Assembly (NCBI GenBank): GCA_947184155.2
Contig: CAMXCT020006759.1
Span: 255,001 to 319,000 of the forward strand
DNA length: 64,000 nucleotides
Source of the DNA: Cladocopium goreaui
Lineage: Eukaryota; Sar; Dinophyceae; Suessiales; Symbiodiniaceae
Direction: 5' to 3'
Shown: one piece after another, positions 36,701 to 48,910 of the stretch
How the letters are laid out: each line of letters begins with the position of its first letter
How positions within the stretch are numbered: position 1 is the first letter of the stretch
Position numbers and translations under genes: made by a program
Notes under the pieces: model-generated
Databases searched by the model: none
What the model was told of the DNA's origin: nothing
What the model saw: the letters and a program-made list of their open reading frames with translations, nothing else

Positions 36701-39700
36701 TAATATATATAGTGGCTATAATTAACACAACTTATATATATATAGTGTTATAATTAACACATATATATATATATAAAGTGTCTATTAATTAACACAATAT
36801 ATATATATATAGTGTCTATAATAAACAAAATATATATAATAGTGCTATAATAAACACAAGATATATATAGGGTCTATGAATAAACCACTAATATATAATG
36901 TATAGGTCTATAATAAACACAATATATATATAGTGTCTATAATAAACACAATATATATATATATAGAGTGTCTATAATAAACACAATATATATATATATA
37001 GTGTCTATAATAAACACAATATATATATATAGTGTCTATAATAAACACAATATATATATATAGTGTCTATAATTAACACAATATATATATATATAGTGTC
37101 TATAATTAACACAATATATATATATATAGTGTCTATAATTAACACAATATATATATATATAGTGTCTATAATAAACACAATATATATATATAGTGTCTAT
37201 AATAAACACAATATATATATAGTGTCTATAATAAACACAATATATATATAGTGTCTATAATAAACACAATATATATATAGTGTCTATAATAAACACAATA
37301 TATATATAGTGTCTATAATAAACACAATATATATATAGTGTCTATAATAAACACAATATATATATATAGTGTCTATAATAAACACAATATATATATATAG
37401 TGTCTATAATAAACACAATATATATATAGTGTCTATAATAAACACAATATATATATAGTGTCTATAATAAACACAATATATATATAGTGTCTATAATAAA
37501 CACAATATATATATATAGTGTCTATAATAAACACAATATATATATAGTGTCTATAATAAACACAATATATATAGTGTCTATAATAAACACAATATATATA
37601 TACACAATAATACAATATATATATATACATGTATATATATATACAATAATATATATATGTTGTATACATACATATATATGTATAGATATATATATATACA
37701 TATATATACATATTGTATGTTATGTTATGTTATGTTCTGTTATGTTATGTTATGTTATGTTAGTTTGTATGTATGTATGCATGTATGCATGTATGCATGT
37801 ATGCATGTATGCATGTATGCATGTATGCATGCATGTATGCATGTATGCATGTATGCATGTATGAATGTATGAATGTATGTTTGTATGAATGTTAAATGTT
37901 AAATGTTAAATGTTAAATGTTAAATGTATGCATGAATGCATGCATGTATGAATATATATATATATATTGTATATATATATATATATTGTATATATATAGT
38001 ATATATATATATTGTATATATATATATATATTGTATATATATAGTATATATATATATTGTATATATATATTGTGTATATATATATATATATATATTGTAT
38101 ATATATATATTGTATATATATATATATGTTGTGTATATATATATATATATGTATATTATCTTTATGGTATTTTATTTTATATCATGTGTATGTATGTATA
38201 TATTTACTATATCTTATATGTATATATCATATTATATTATATTATATTTTATGTTATTATATTATATGAATATTTTATATTATATACCCCTAGTTGAAGG
38301 ATAATTATGAGAGAATCATGGGAGAATGCTGCGATCATCATGAGATAATTTTCATAAAACCATACGCAGGGTAGGTTATTTTTGGGTATACCTGTATACC
38401 CTTATATCTGGGATGATGTAGAATGACCCCCAATTATATTATATTATATATATATATATTATATATTATATATATATATATTATATTATATATATATTAT
38501 ATATTATATATATATTATATTATATATATATATTATATATTATATATATAGTTGGCACTAACTACTGGGATGGTTTATTCATGTCTATCATTGGGTTTGC
38601 CGCATTAACCAACCACGTACGTGCGGAGATTCAGCAACAACATGTGGCAATGAGCCCCCAATACCTCCCCATCCTCCCCTGTCATCTAACCTGACAACCG
38701 TGGAAAATCCACCATAGAAAACAATAGACAAATCCCGAAAAATACCTCTGTGTCGATGATTTTTCCGTCAAAAATTGGGGAAGTTCTAGCCACGTTTGAC
38801 TTAGTACCCCAGGGGACCCCAAGAAAGAGATGTTTTTTAAATCGCACAAGTCGAAACAGGTCTGGATATGGCCCGCTGATATCGAACACCATATTTTCAT
38901 CATGTGCGAACGCAGAATGTTAGTGGGGAGGACACGTAGGGGTACAGTACTACACACAAAATAGGAAATCGATGGCCAAAAATTGTCAGTTTATTCAATC
39001 AAACCCATACCTTCTGTTCACAGCAACATGTAGCTGATGTGGTTATGGATCTTCATCTCCCAATCAAGGTCCCATAAGTGTTGACCTATCCCCAAATACT
39101 ATCCCCATCTGGTTTAGTCGCCATGTGGGAGCAACATCCCAAGGTTGAAACTGAAAATATACTCTGAATGGTGGCCTCCGGAATATCATTCCAAATCGCT
39201 GGTCAAGGTGAAAAACTTATTTGAAATCACCGCAATTTCGATTGTTGAGCATCCAAATTTCCCTTATGAACATGGCACTTTGCGGGAGTAAACCCAGTCA
39301 CAAAACCAGGACGTCTTCGACCTGAGCGCCCTGCAGCCAGTTCCACATGAGCTTGCCGCGCAGCATAGGCCTGGACCCGATGGTAACCAAAATGTGGCCT
39401 TGATACTTTGGCCAACAGTTGAGTTCATTACACCAGAACCAACTGATGATTTTGGGGAATTTTGGGGATGAAGTCAACGACCCTGTTCTGTACTCAAAGC
39501 AATAAACCTAGTTGATGCGACATATAGCCCCCCGTCTGGCCTCTGCACCGTCCCTCACCAGAGCCTTTGAAATCACCAACAGCCTGCGGACAGCTGCAGG
39601 TGCAGGCATTCAACACTTGTGTGAATTTGCGAATTGAAGTAGGCCCAAGAATGAAGGAATACTGTGATCAGAAATGAGGGATTAAGCCTGTAAGCCACAA

Positions 39701-42700
39701 GAATAGCAAAAATACATGAAATGATATAGGTACATCTAGAATCAGACGCACAGCCTGAAGTCGACGCGCCCAGACCTCGGAAGTTGGAGTTCACTTCGCG
39801 GACTGTTGGATTTATGGTGGATCTACCGTTGGATGGGTGAAGATATAGCGAAAAACCTACATTTCTGGAGGTTCCCCATGAAGCCTGGGGTGAACTGAGG
39901 CTTACCCATCAAGCTCAACATACTGTTTCGCTAGTCCAAATCAACGGCACAGAAGTGCGAATCTTGACCATTCCGGATTTTCCAGTGGAAATGCGGTCTC
40001 TCCCAAATTGGATACCCAAAGAGACCAAGATAGATACATTGTACGATGATGGACACCTACCAGTTGCTCCCGAAAAAAAAAGTATGGGTCAAGCATAGGG
40101 TATCACAAAGCCCACAATATCTCCATTGGTCTCTTAGTTCCTCAGCACCTGAAACATGGCGTTGTTTTAAAAAAGGATGCCCCCAATTTTGCTGTGGTGT
40201 CCTCCTTTTCTCTGTAAAGAAAATGACATTTTGATGGTAAAATCTTCCATTTTCAAACACAGCCACATCTTGAAACGCCACTGGTATTCCCGGAATCGCC
40301 TCAGCGCCGTCACACTCTCGCGGACATATGCCACAGCACGCCTATGGCTATTTCGGGGATTTCCCAACTTGCCATGTTACCAGAGGGTAAGCAGGGTAGG
40401 GCTGATCCAAGTGGAAATCCCAAAAACATCCAAAAGCATGCTCTTCCTGCGGCTCTACCTCCATTGTTGGAATCTAAGTCACAAAAAGAAAAAGTAAATC
40501 ACCCCAGATATACCTAGTCCAACCTCAATCAACAGCGGGACTGGCACTGCTCCGGGTCTTCCAAACTCTTTGGACCGTTCCCGCAGCAGCAAATTCAGGC
40601 TGTGCTCCACCATCTGACGAACCTCATAGAAATGGGCACCCTTGCCATCCCAAAATTTTGGGGATGGGTCGACATTCAGTTCACACTACAAAATGGATGG
40701 CTTAGCCAACAAAAATTCGAGAACTCCAAGGATTGGATCTAGAACGATGGACGCAAGACCAAAATCTGTTCGTCTCCCCGTTCGAGGCGGCAGCCAGGAG
40801 GCACCAATCCCGGCGGACAACTTCAATGCCCTTTGGGACTTTGGGGCTTTGGCCGATGGGGGTGGAATTCCAAGTTGGGGCTGTGAACGTCCCCAATTAA
40901 CTCCGGCAGTACAACGCCAGCTTTGATGATCAACCAACATCATGATTTCGAGATGTTATTCCCTGTTTTCCATGTTCAACCCTGTTTTTTGGTAAGTTGG
41001 CCTAAATGTTTGATCGGTTAAAGCCGCTTTGGGTTGAGGAGATCGCCCTTACTGTTGTTAAAGTGCCCATGTTCTGTTGGTGATTTCACCAGATTTGTTG
41101 GTTCATCTCCTATCTCAACAATGGTTGAAAAAAGCCAAGCTCAGCCAGTGGTTAACCACAAGCTTTCCCAGTCCCAGAGTCCCACAAAAGTTCAATCTAG
41201 CAATCCAAGCAATCCAAAGCACCAGCTCATAGGTTGAGCCAGCATTAATGGGTTGACTATCTGGATCTCTCTGGTGATTTGATGTTTGCAGGCTTGGCCT
41301 TTCGGGATTCCTGGGGATATCCATGGTGAATCATATGCGACGATACAATCACAAGATCCTAGGATTCCAGACCGTTAAAGGCCTATGCACCATGCGTTTT
41401 TTGTTCATCTGGCACCCCAGTTCAGTAATACTGCTCGAATCTGCTCAAATCTGCAAGCTTTTGGCTTCGCATTGATCAACCGGTGAGTAACCCCGGCTTA
41501 AAGCATCATCCAATCTTTCTCATAACTACATCTGGATGTCGTCCTGAAGTGCCATTGGTGGTGATCCCAATTGCAATATCGCAAGGGAAATAATGTTCTC
41601 AACCATTGGATTTGGGGTGCCCATTATCTTCAAGCATCTTCAAGTAAACCCAATTGAGCAGTGTCAAAAACCTACTGGAAAAAATCACAAAATGATGGCT
41701 ATAGTAAACGATGATTTCAACAACAAATTATGATAATCCCTAATATCTCGGGTACTATAGCCCCCTATAGATTCAAGCACTAGTTTTTTTTCTCAAGCTG
41801 CTTCAGGTTAGGAGCTGGCTCATAGCCTTGGTGACTAAGTCCCCGATCCCTGGGGTTATCCCGTGTAAAACTGGATAATCACCCCTCCATTTTCTCATCT
41901 GTTGGAGATATGGAGCCAGCCTTGAAATCCAACTTGCCCTTATCCTCCACAGAGCCAAAGGATAAGCCAGCGTAGCGCTTCTTGTCTCAGCGTCCGAGAC
42001 AGGGTATACCATCTGCCAGTGCGAACATATCTACACGGTCAAAGGATCACTTAGGACGCCTTTTTGGATCACTTAGGACGACATTCAGGGATGTGGAGTT
42101 CAACCTTTAGGGCTAACTCCATTGGATACACACCTTTAGGGTTTATCTTGTTGAAATCGTCCTATTGATACTGTAGCATACTGTAGCCATGTATCTCCGA
42201 CGTAGTCCCAAGCGAGCCAAAACGTAGGCCCGATCGAGGCACTGACCTATGTACACATACGCCAGATTATACAAGTGTGTGCATATCTATATTAGAGAGA
42301 TGTCTCATGTACGCATACATGCATCCACCATTAGAAGACTCTGCAAATATCATGAAAGATCTGTCCTTCCCCCCACTTCCGGTCAACTTCAAGCAAAACA
42401 AAGGAAGGAAAGATTAGGGGATGGGCCTGGGGATGGGTCAAAAATGTGGTACCAAGCCACAAAAAAAATGTATCATTTTGAGATAGTTTGAGTATGAAAT
42501 CATTATGACAATCATCCGTTTTTGGGGCCGATAATTTTGCATTTACCATACCCGTGTGTTCAAAAACAATGACTTGAGAAGAAAATATACTAAAAACGCA
42601 GACAATGGAGCCCTTGAAGCTGCGTGGACCTATTTTCAGGGAACCATGTTTTCGTCGGCAAACCGGTCTTGGTGCTACACTCATGAGCAAGAAGGGAAAG

Positions 42701-45700
42701 TAGACCTATCAGAGACACGCTCCCAGCAGCCCCGCGTCATATCCTTCGGTGGGAGAAGTGATGCTCTGGCCAGGCATGCAGAGAGATGGATGGATGGATC
42801 GATGGATGGATAAATGGATAAATGGATAAAAGGATAAATCGATAAATCGATAAATGAATAAATGGATAAATGGATAAATGGATACATGGATACATGGAGA
42901 AATGGAGAAATGGGGAAATGGAGAAATGGATACATGGATACATGGATAGATGGATAGATGGATATATTATATATAATATATAATATTTTATAAATCATAA
43001 ATTATATATTATTAATTTTATATTGTATACTATATATAATACATTATATATTAAATATTAAATATTATATATAATATATTAAATATTGTAAATTATATAT
43101 TATATATTCAATTTTATATATGTTATTTTACATATTATATATAATATTTTAAATTATATATATTATATATTTAAATTATATATATATACATTATATATTG
43201 CATACTATATATAATATACTATATTACATATCTTATATATAATATTTATCTACATTATATATCTTATATATAATAAATATCTGCATTATATATATATGAT
43301 TTATTCTATAGTACATATATATTATATCATACAGGAGATAGGAAGAGAGAGGGGAGAGAGGGAGAAGGGAGGGGGTGATATAGTAACATGAGATGTGAGA
43401 AGGACAGAGGAGAGGAGAGAGACAGGGGAGGAGAGAGGAAAAAGGGAGAGAGAGAGAGGATTAGAGGAGAGGATAGTAGGAGAGAGGAGAGGAGGAGAGA
43501 GGATATGATTAGATAGGTAGAGGGATGTAGAGGAGAGGGAGTCGATATGATAGTATGAGAAGGATGTAGTAGATATGATATGATCAGAGGGAGAGGAGGA
43601 GATAGGAGATGAGGAGAGAGGATAGGAGTAGATATGATCGTGAGTAGATAAGGAGAGGAGGATATATGATAGTTATTATATATTATATTATTATATATGA
43701 TATTATTATATATTATATTATTATATATTATATTATTATATATTATATTATTATATATTATATTATTATATATTATATTATTATATATTATATTATTATA
43801 TATTATATTATTATATATTATATTATTATATATTATATTATTATATATTACAGTCACCGACAGAATTATGGAAAAAAAAAAAAAACGTTTCAATTTACAG
43901 GCGCCGCCTGTCTATGACAGAAAAGTTACGAACCTTTTTTTTTCCATAATTATTTTTTCCATAATTATTTTTGTTTCCATAATTCTGTCGGTAACTGTAT
44001 TACCATCGATTCGCAATTTGAATGCATTTTAAGGGGGAATATTGAATTATAGAAAATATTGGGTTGATACTACATACTTGCATTTGCATACATATTTCCA
44101 TAACCCCCAAAAAAAACGGGTTTGAATTGTGGATCCATGACATGTCCAACAGGTGGAGCCCCAAACATTAATTATGGAAAACATAATTATGGAAAAAATA
44201 ATTATGGAAAAAAATAATTATGGAAAAACCGGTCAATCTGCCCTAGCCCCCTGATTTCACAGGAAAAATCAATTATGGAAATAATGGCCACCTCCAAGAA
44301 TTATGGAAAAAAAAAGGTTCGGATCACATCCGGGATATTTTGAACCCTTATGGGGAAAAATCCAATTATGGAAAAATCGGACAAAGGCGCCGCCTGTCTA
44401 AGTTGAACGTTTTTTTTTCCATAATTCTGTCGGTGACCATATATTATTATACATTATATTATTATATATTATATTATTATACATTATATTATTATATATT
44501 ATATTATTATATATTATATTATTATATATTATATTATTATATATTATATTATTATATATTATATTATTATATATTATATTATTTTATTATATTATTTTAT
44601 TATATATTATATTATTATATATTATATTATTTTATTATATTATATTATTATATATTATATTATTATATATTATATTATATTATATATATATTACATATTA
44701 TATTAAAATAAGGTATATATTTTTAATAAAAAAAAGTATATCTTATTTACTATATATTTGATATTTTCTTAAGTATAATATTATATATGTTATATATTAT
44801 ACATACTGTATATATATATTGTATATATTATATATTAAATATATATATATAATGTATTATATATGTATATTATATTATATTATAATATATAAATATATTA
44901 TATTATATTTAAAAAAAAATATATATTATATATATAAATATTGTATTATATATATTAAAATATTTTATATTACATATATATATTCTATAAATTATAGATA
45001 CTTTAAGAAACATATATATGATATATTTTAACAGATACATATTATATATATGAAAAATAAATTATATATTATATAGAAAATATATATTATATATATTCTA
45101 AATATTATATAAATTATATTATATATATTATATTATATTTATATATTAGATATTATATATATATTAGATATATATATATATTATATTATATTTTAACGAT
45201 ATAAATTATATATATTGTAAATTAAATATATTACATATATTTCATATCAAATATAATATATGATATATACTACATATTCTATATATTACGCACATATTAT
45301 ATTATATATAATATATATTATAAATTAAATATATATATAATATAATATTATATATATATATATTATGTATGATATATAATATATATAATATATTATATAA
45401 TTATATATGATATATATCATATATATCATATATGGCAAATATATCATATACACCATATATATTATATGTGTTATATTTATTATATATATTTCACACATTG
45501 TATATATTACACAAATTAAAATATATATCATATATATTAAATATTTTGAAAATATACATGATATATATGATATATATATATATATATATTATATATATTA
45601 TTTAAATTGTATATATTATATATAGTGTCTATATTTTATATATTATATATATTATAAAATATATATAATATTTTACATATCATATATATATGTATATATA

Positions 45701-48700
45701 TATATATTATATTATTTATATTATATATATTATATATTATATATCTTGTTTATATTATATATATATATTTTATTATATATATTATATATATTCCATATAT
45801 TATCTATATTATATAATGTATATATAGTTTATATATATATTATATTAAATAAATATATTATATTATTATATATATTATATTAAATATATATATATTATAT
45901 TATTATATATATATAGTTTTATTTTATTTTATTTTATACATATATATATATATATTATATATACTATATATATATATTACACAATAGATTTATTATGTTA
46001 TATTATATATATTGAAATATATATATATATATTAAATATATATTATAGTATGTAATAAATATATAATATATTAATAAATTATATATATATATTATATATT
46101 ATATATTTTTTATTATATTAATATTTTTAACATTGTATATACTATGTATTTTATATTCATATCAAAGATTATATATCATAGATTATATATATTACGCATT
46201 ATATAAAATATATTGTATTAAATTAGATGAGCTTAGATGAGACTAGATTAGATTAGATAAATATGCTGATATGCTTATATGGATGATGTGGTTTATCAAA
46301 TCATTTTCCCAATCAAGATCGCCATATATTGTGGGTGAATCAGTCGCAAAGTTTGAGACAAACTCAGGTGACGGGGGTGGAATCGAACATTTCCCCATTG
46401 AGATTGTCATTTTGGGGCATCCCCCCATTTTGAGACAAAGTCAAATATCATATGGCTGGTTATGGAATCATATCCTCTGTATATCCCATTCTGGTTGGTT
46501 GTATATGGCCTTGTATATCTCCATGTTTGTTCGTTCAATCATGGTTAATGATATGTATGTGTATACATATCCCCATTGTATTCCCAATGGTATTTCCATG
46601 ATATCCCCATTGTACATGATATCTCCTTGGGAAAACAGATCTGCCGCCAGTTCTCAAGGCCTTCTCAAATTCCATCTTCACTGGTGCTCCAAACGCCGCA
46701 CTCACAAGCTCAGCAGCCTGCAGGATGCAGCTATTAGGCTATGGTAAGATAATATGTGTAATATACTTATTGTATACAGTATAAAGTGGTTGGCTCAGAA
46801 GCAAACATACAATTATAGTCTAGAAAATGGTTTCACCTATCATTTGCTGGATATAAACTGGCAGCAACTGCCCTTTTCCATGCTACGCTTGAACCGTTTC
46901 CGAGGTTTGGATCCTGATTCACCTGGGACAAGGTTGAAAAGAGTCACTTTGCAGGTCAGGCAGAGTATGTAGTTTGGATGCAGAGAACTGAGTGACCAAG
47001 TTGCATACGTGAATTCGTCTCAGAATGAGAAGATAACCCAATTCATTGTCCTCACAAAATGGTGAACTGAGGTTTGAAATCTTTAAGAAGGTTTAAAAGT
47101 CTTTGGAAAACCTGTGGAAAGCCCATGGTTTTAGGAATTAGGACAACCAACGTTTGAAAGGTCCACATCTACCCTTTGTTGGCCTCCTTCCCAAGGGAGA
47201 AGGCTTCCGTCATGCTGGCACCACCTCACCGAATGTCGTTCAGCATTTCCGTGTGACGTGTCTCTATCATCTGTGTGTGTGATATCTGTATGTCTGTCTG
47301 TGCGTTGACTTATGAATGTATTTACTTAACTACAGATACATATATGTATGCAAACATATTTCTTCACACCTGCAATACATGTATATATATATATTGTATA
47401 TATATATTTATATATATTGTATATATATATATTCGTCTATATATGTTTAATATTACATCACTATACTGTACACATCGCATGTCAGCAATGGCGATGTGGA
47501 TCCGCTCCGAGTCGCCTAAGGTCAGCATCACCGAGTCAGTATCCCCGTAGATGACCCTGGCGCCCGGCTACATCCCGAACGAGGGAATGGTATGGGATGA
47601 TCACCAAAGAATCCACAAACATGTGCATTTATATCTATATTATGATCATCATTATTAGTAGTAGTATTATCATTAATATTGTTAGTAGTAGTAGTAGTAG
47701 TAGTGGTAGTGGTAGTGGTAGTGGTAGTAGTAGGAGTAGCAGCAGTAGCAGCAGTAGCAGCAGTAGCAGCAGTAGCAGCAGTAGCAGCAGTAGCAGCAGT
47801 AGCAGCAGTAGCAGCAGTAGCAGCAGTAGCAGCAGTAGCAGCAGTAGCAGCAGTAGCAGTAGTAGCAGAAGTAGCAGCAGCAGCAGTAGTAGTAGCAGTA
47901 GTAGCAGTAGTAGCAGTAGTAGCAGTAGTAGCAGTAGCAGCAGTAGCAGCAGTAGCAGCAGTAGCAGCAGTAGCAGCAGTAGCAGCAGTAGCAGCAGTAG
48001 CAGCAGTAGCAGCAGCAGCAGCAGTAGCAGTAGCAGTAGCAGCAGCAGCAGCAGTAGTAGTAGTGGTAGTGGTAGTAGTATTGCTATTATTACTATTATT
48101 ATTACTATTATTACTATTATTAATTATTACTAGTATTACTAGTATTACTATTATTACTATTATTACTATTATTACTAGTATTACTATTATTACTATTATT
48201 ACTATTATTACTATCATTACTATTGTTACTATTATTATTACTATCATTATCACTATTATTATTAGTACTATTATTATTATCATTATTATTATCATTATTA
48301 TCATTATTATCATTATTATCATTATTATCATTATTATCATTATTATATATAATATGTTATTTTATAGATATATATATAAATAATTATATATATATAATAC
48401 TGTACATTCTATACAGTAATATTCTTAATAACTGGAAGATAATCTCCAAAATCGTAAGCGCATTAAATAGCCCTGGTGAATAAGCCCTAAATTCTTGGCT
48501 TATCCCATTGAGAAGTGGGCACTCCAGTCACTCAGCAATGACCAACTAGGACGATCCAGGGTTATTCCCCTTGTGGCTATCATATCTATCATGTACCTCT
48601 GATAGGACTGAACAAGCCAAATTGGAAATAAGCTGACAGATCTTGGGCTCGTTTCCCCAGCATGAACCAATCTGGACCTGGACCTGGCCCTCACCTTGGC

Positions 48701-48910
48701 ATCCCATGGCGATGGGATGATGTAATAGCCTGGATAGCCTGGATAGCCCTGAGCTCACCGCTCCACTGGATAGATAAGAGATTGATACTATTTAATGACA
48801 TCACCATGGTCACCCATCTGTAGCACAGCTTCTTGATGGATTCCCGGCGCCGGGCACCTGGCATTGAAGGCTTTGCCCATGGCCGTGCAGAGCTTCGATT
48901 CCACAATTGC
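33752..48910 (-). CDS. POLD1: DNA polymerase delta catalytic subunit, C-terminal half (partial)
   Basis: Family B replicative DNA polymerase, which synthesises DNA at the replication fork. Proposed exons: 48910-48858, 47556-47487, 46717-46661, 42705-42681, 41985-41921, 40830-40795, 40622-40567, 40341-40282, 39583-39541, 39370-39335, 34847-34809, 34247-34212, 33805-33752. Reading in order: AIVESKLCTAMGKAFNA; the palm motif VIYGDTDSVML with its catalytic aspartates; AAELVSAAFGAPVKMEFEK; VYFPFLLM; NKKRYAGLSFG; GIEVVRRDWC; VRQMVEHSLNLLLRERSKE; VAYVRESVTALRRFREYQ; LLVISKALVRDG; AYAARQAHVELA; ERIRQRDPTKAPK; VGERVPYVFVAR; GTGANACDRAEDPLHALE. Phases agree throughout, and spacing matches human POLD1 nearly residue for residue, which favours delta over zeta. 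Most donors are GC. Not found: the exonuclease domain and first palm motifs (expected above 48.9 kb; 50852-50818, with AELAKE, may be one exon) and the last ~150 residues with the two Cys-rich metal sites. A truncated gene or misassembly is therefore possible. Confidence 0.85.
34911..37620. repeat. ~29-bp satellite (CACAATATATATA-GTGTCTATAATAAA)
   Basis: About 90 units of 27-31 bp, differing mainly in the length of the TA run. Each unit holds GTGTCTATAAT, close to a palindrome. An inversion point lies near 35100-35145. Segments at about 35430-35715 and 36465-36910 have many random 1-2 nt indels, unlike the rest, suggesting poorly corrected long-read sequence. Lies in the POLD1 intron 39334-34848. 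Confidence 0.95.
37710..38300. repeat. TATGT, ATGCATGT, TTAAATG and TA microsatellites
   Basis: Successive short arrays: (TATGT)n at 37717-37762, (ATGT/ATGC)n to about 37895, (TTAAATG)5 at about 37893-37927, then TA-rich DNA to about 38285. No gene. Confidence 0.9.
38430..38555. repeat. TA-rich tract
   Basis: (TATAT/ATTAT)n, 125 bp. The unique DNA that follows (38560-39330) is POLD1 intron; a minus-strand frame there (about 38905-38690, with FDISGPYPDLFRLVRF) looks protein-like but has no partner exons. Confidence 0.8.
42788..42968. repeat. GGATAAAT / GGATACAT microsatellite
   Basis: (GATG)n passing into (GGATAAAT)n and (GGAGAAAT)n, about 180 bp. Confidence 0.95.
42969..46235. repeat. 3.2-kb AT-rich block with purine and ATT satellites
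   Basis: Almost pure A/T (TATATTATATATTA-type, little strict periodicity), broken by a G/A-rich segment at 43333-43665 and by ~15-bp TATTATATTATTATA satellite at 43670-43850 and 44441-44690, between which the element at 43851-44439 is inserted. All within the POLD1 intron 46660-42706. Confidence 0.9.
43851..44439. mobile_element. 589-bp element with terminal inverted repeats, inserted in a satellite
   Basis: The left end CAGTCACCGACAGAATTATG... runs through an A run to GGCGCCGCCT; the right end is its reverse complement apart from the outermost three bases (TGGTCACCGACAG). TA flanks both ends (43849-43850 and 44440-44441), although the surrounding satellite makes a TA trivial. Inside, AATTATGGAAAA or its complement recurs more than ten times in both orientations. 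No transposase frame. The ends resemble those of 56975-58409. Tc1/mariner-like termini are an inference from CAGT and TA. Confidence 0.75.
47640..48350. repeat. Trinucleotide satellite (GTA/GCA, then TTA/CTA, then TTA/TCA)
   Basis: About 430 bp of GTAGCA-type units passing into TATTAC and TATTATCAT units. Frames of pure Ser, Ala/Val or Ile/Thr are translations of it; it lies inside the POLD1 intron 48857-47557, so it is not coding. Confidence 0.95.

Noticed and set aside
34911..37620. CRISPR-like regular repeats
   Set aside because: Units are contiguous AT-rich satellite without unique spacers, in a eukaryotic context with no cas genes.
40686..40943. Minus-strand frame FGLASIVLDPILGVLEFLL as the continuation of the VRRD exon
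   Set aside because: The GIEVVRRDWC exon instead splices in phase to VRQMVEHSLNLLLRERSKE at 40622-40567, which aligns with POLD1; the other frame would need a 37-nt intron.
47597..48383. Long poly-Ser, poly-Ala and poly-Ile/Thr ORFs
   Set aside because: Translations of a trinucleotide satellite that lies inside a POLD1 intron.
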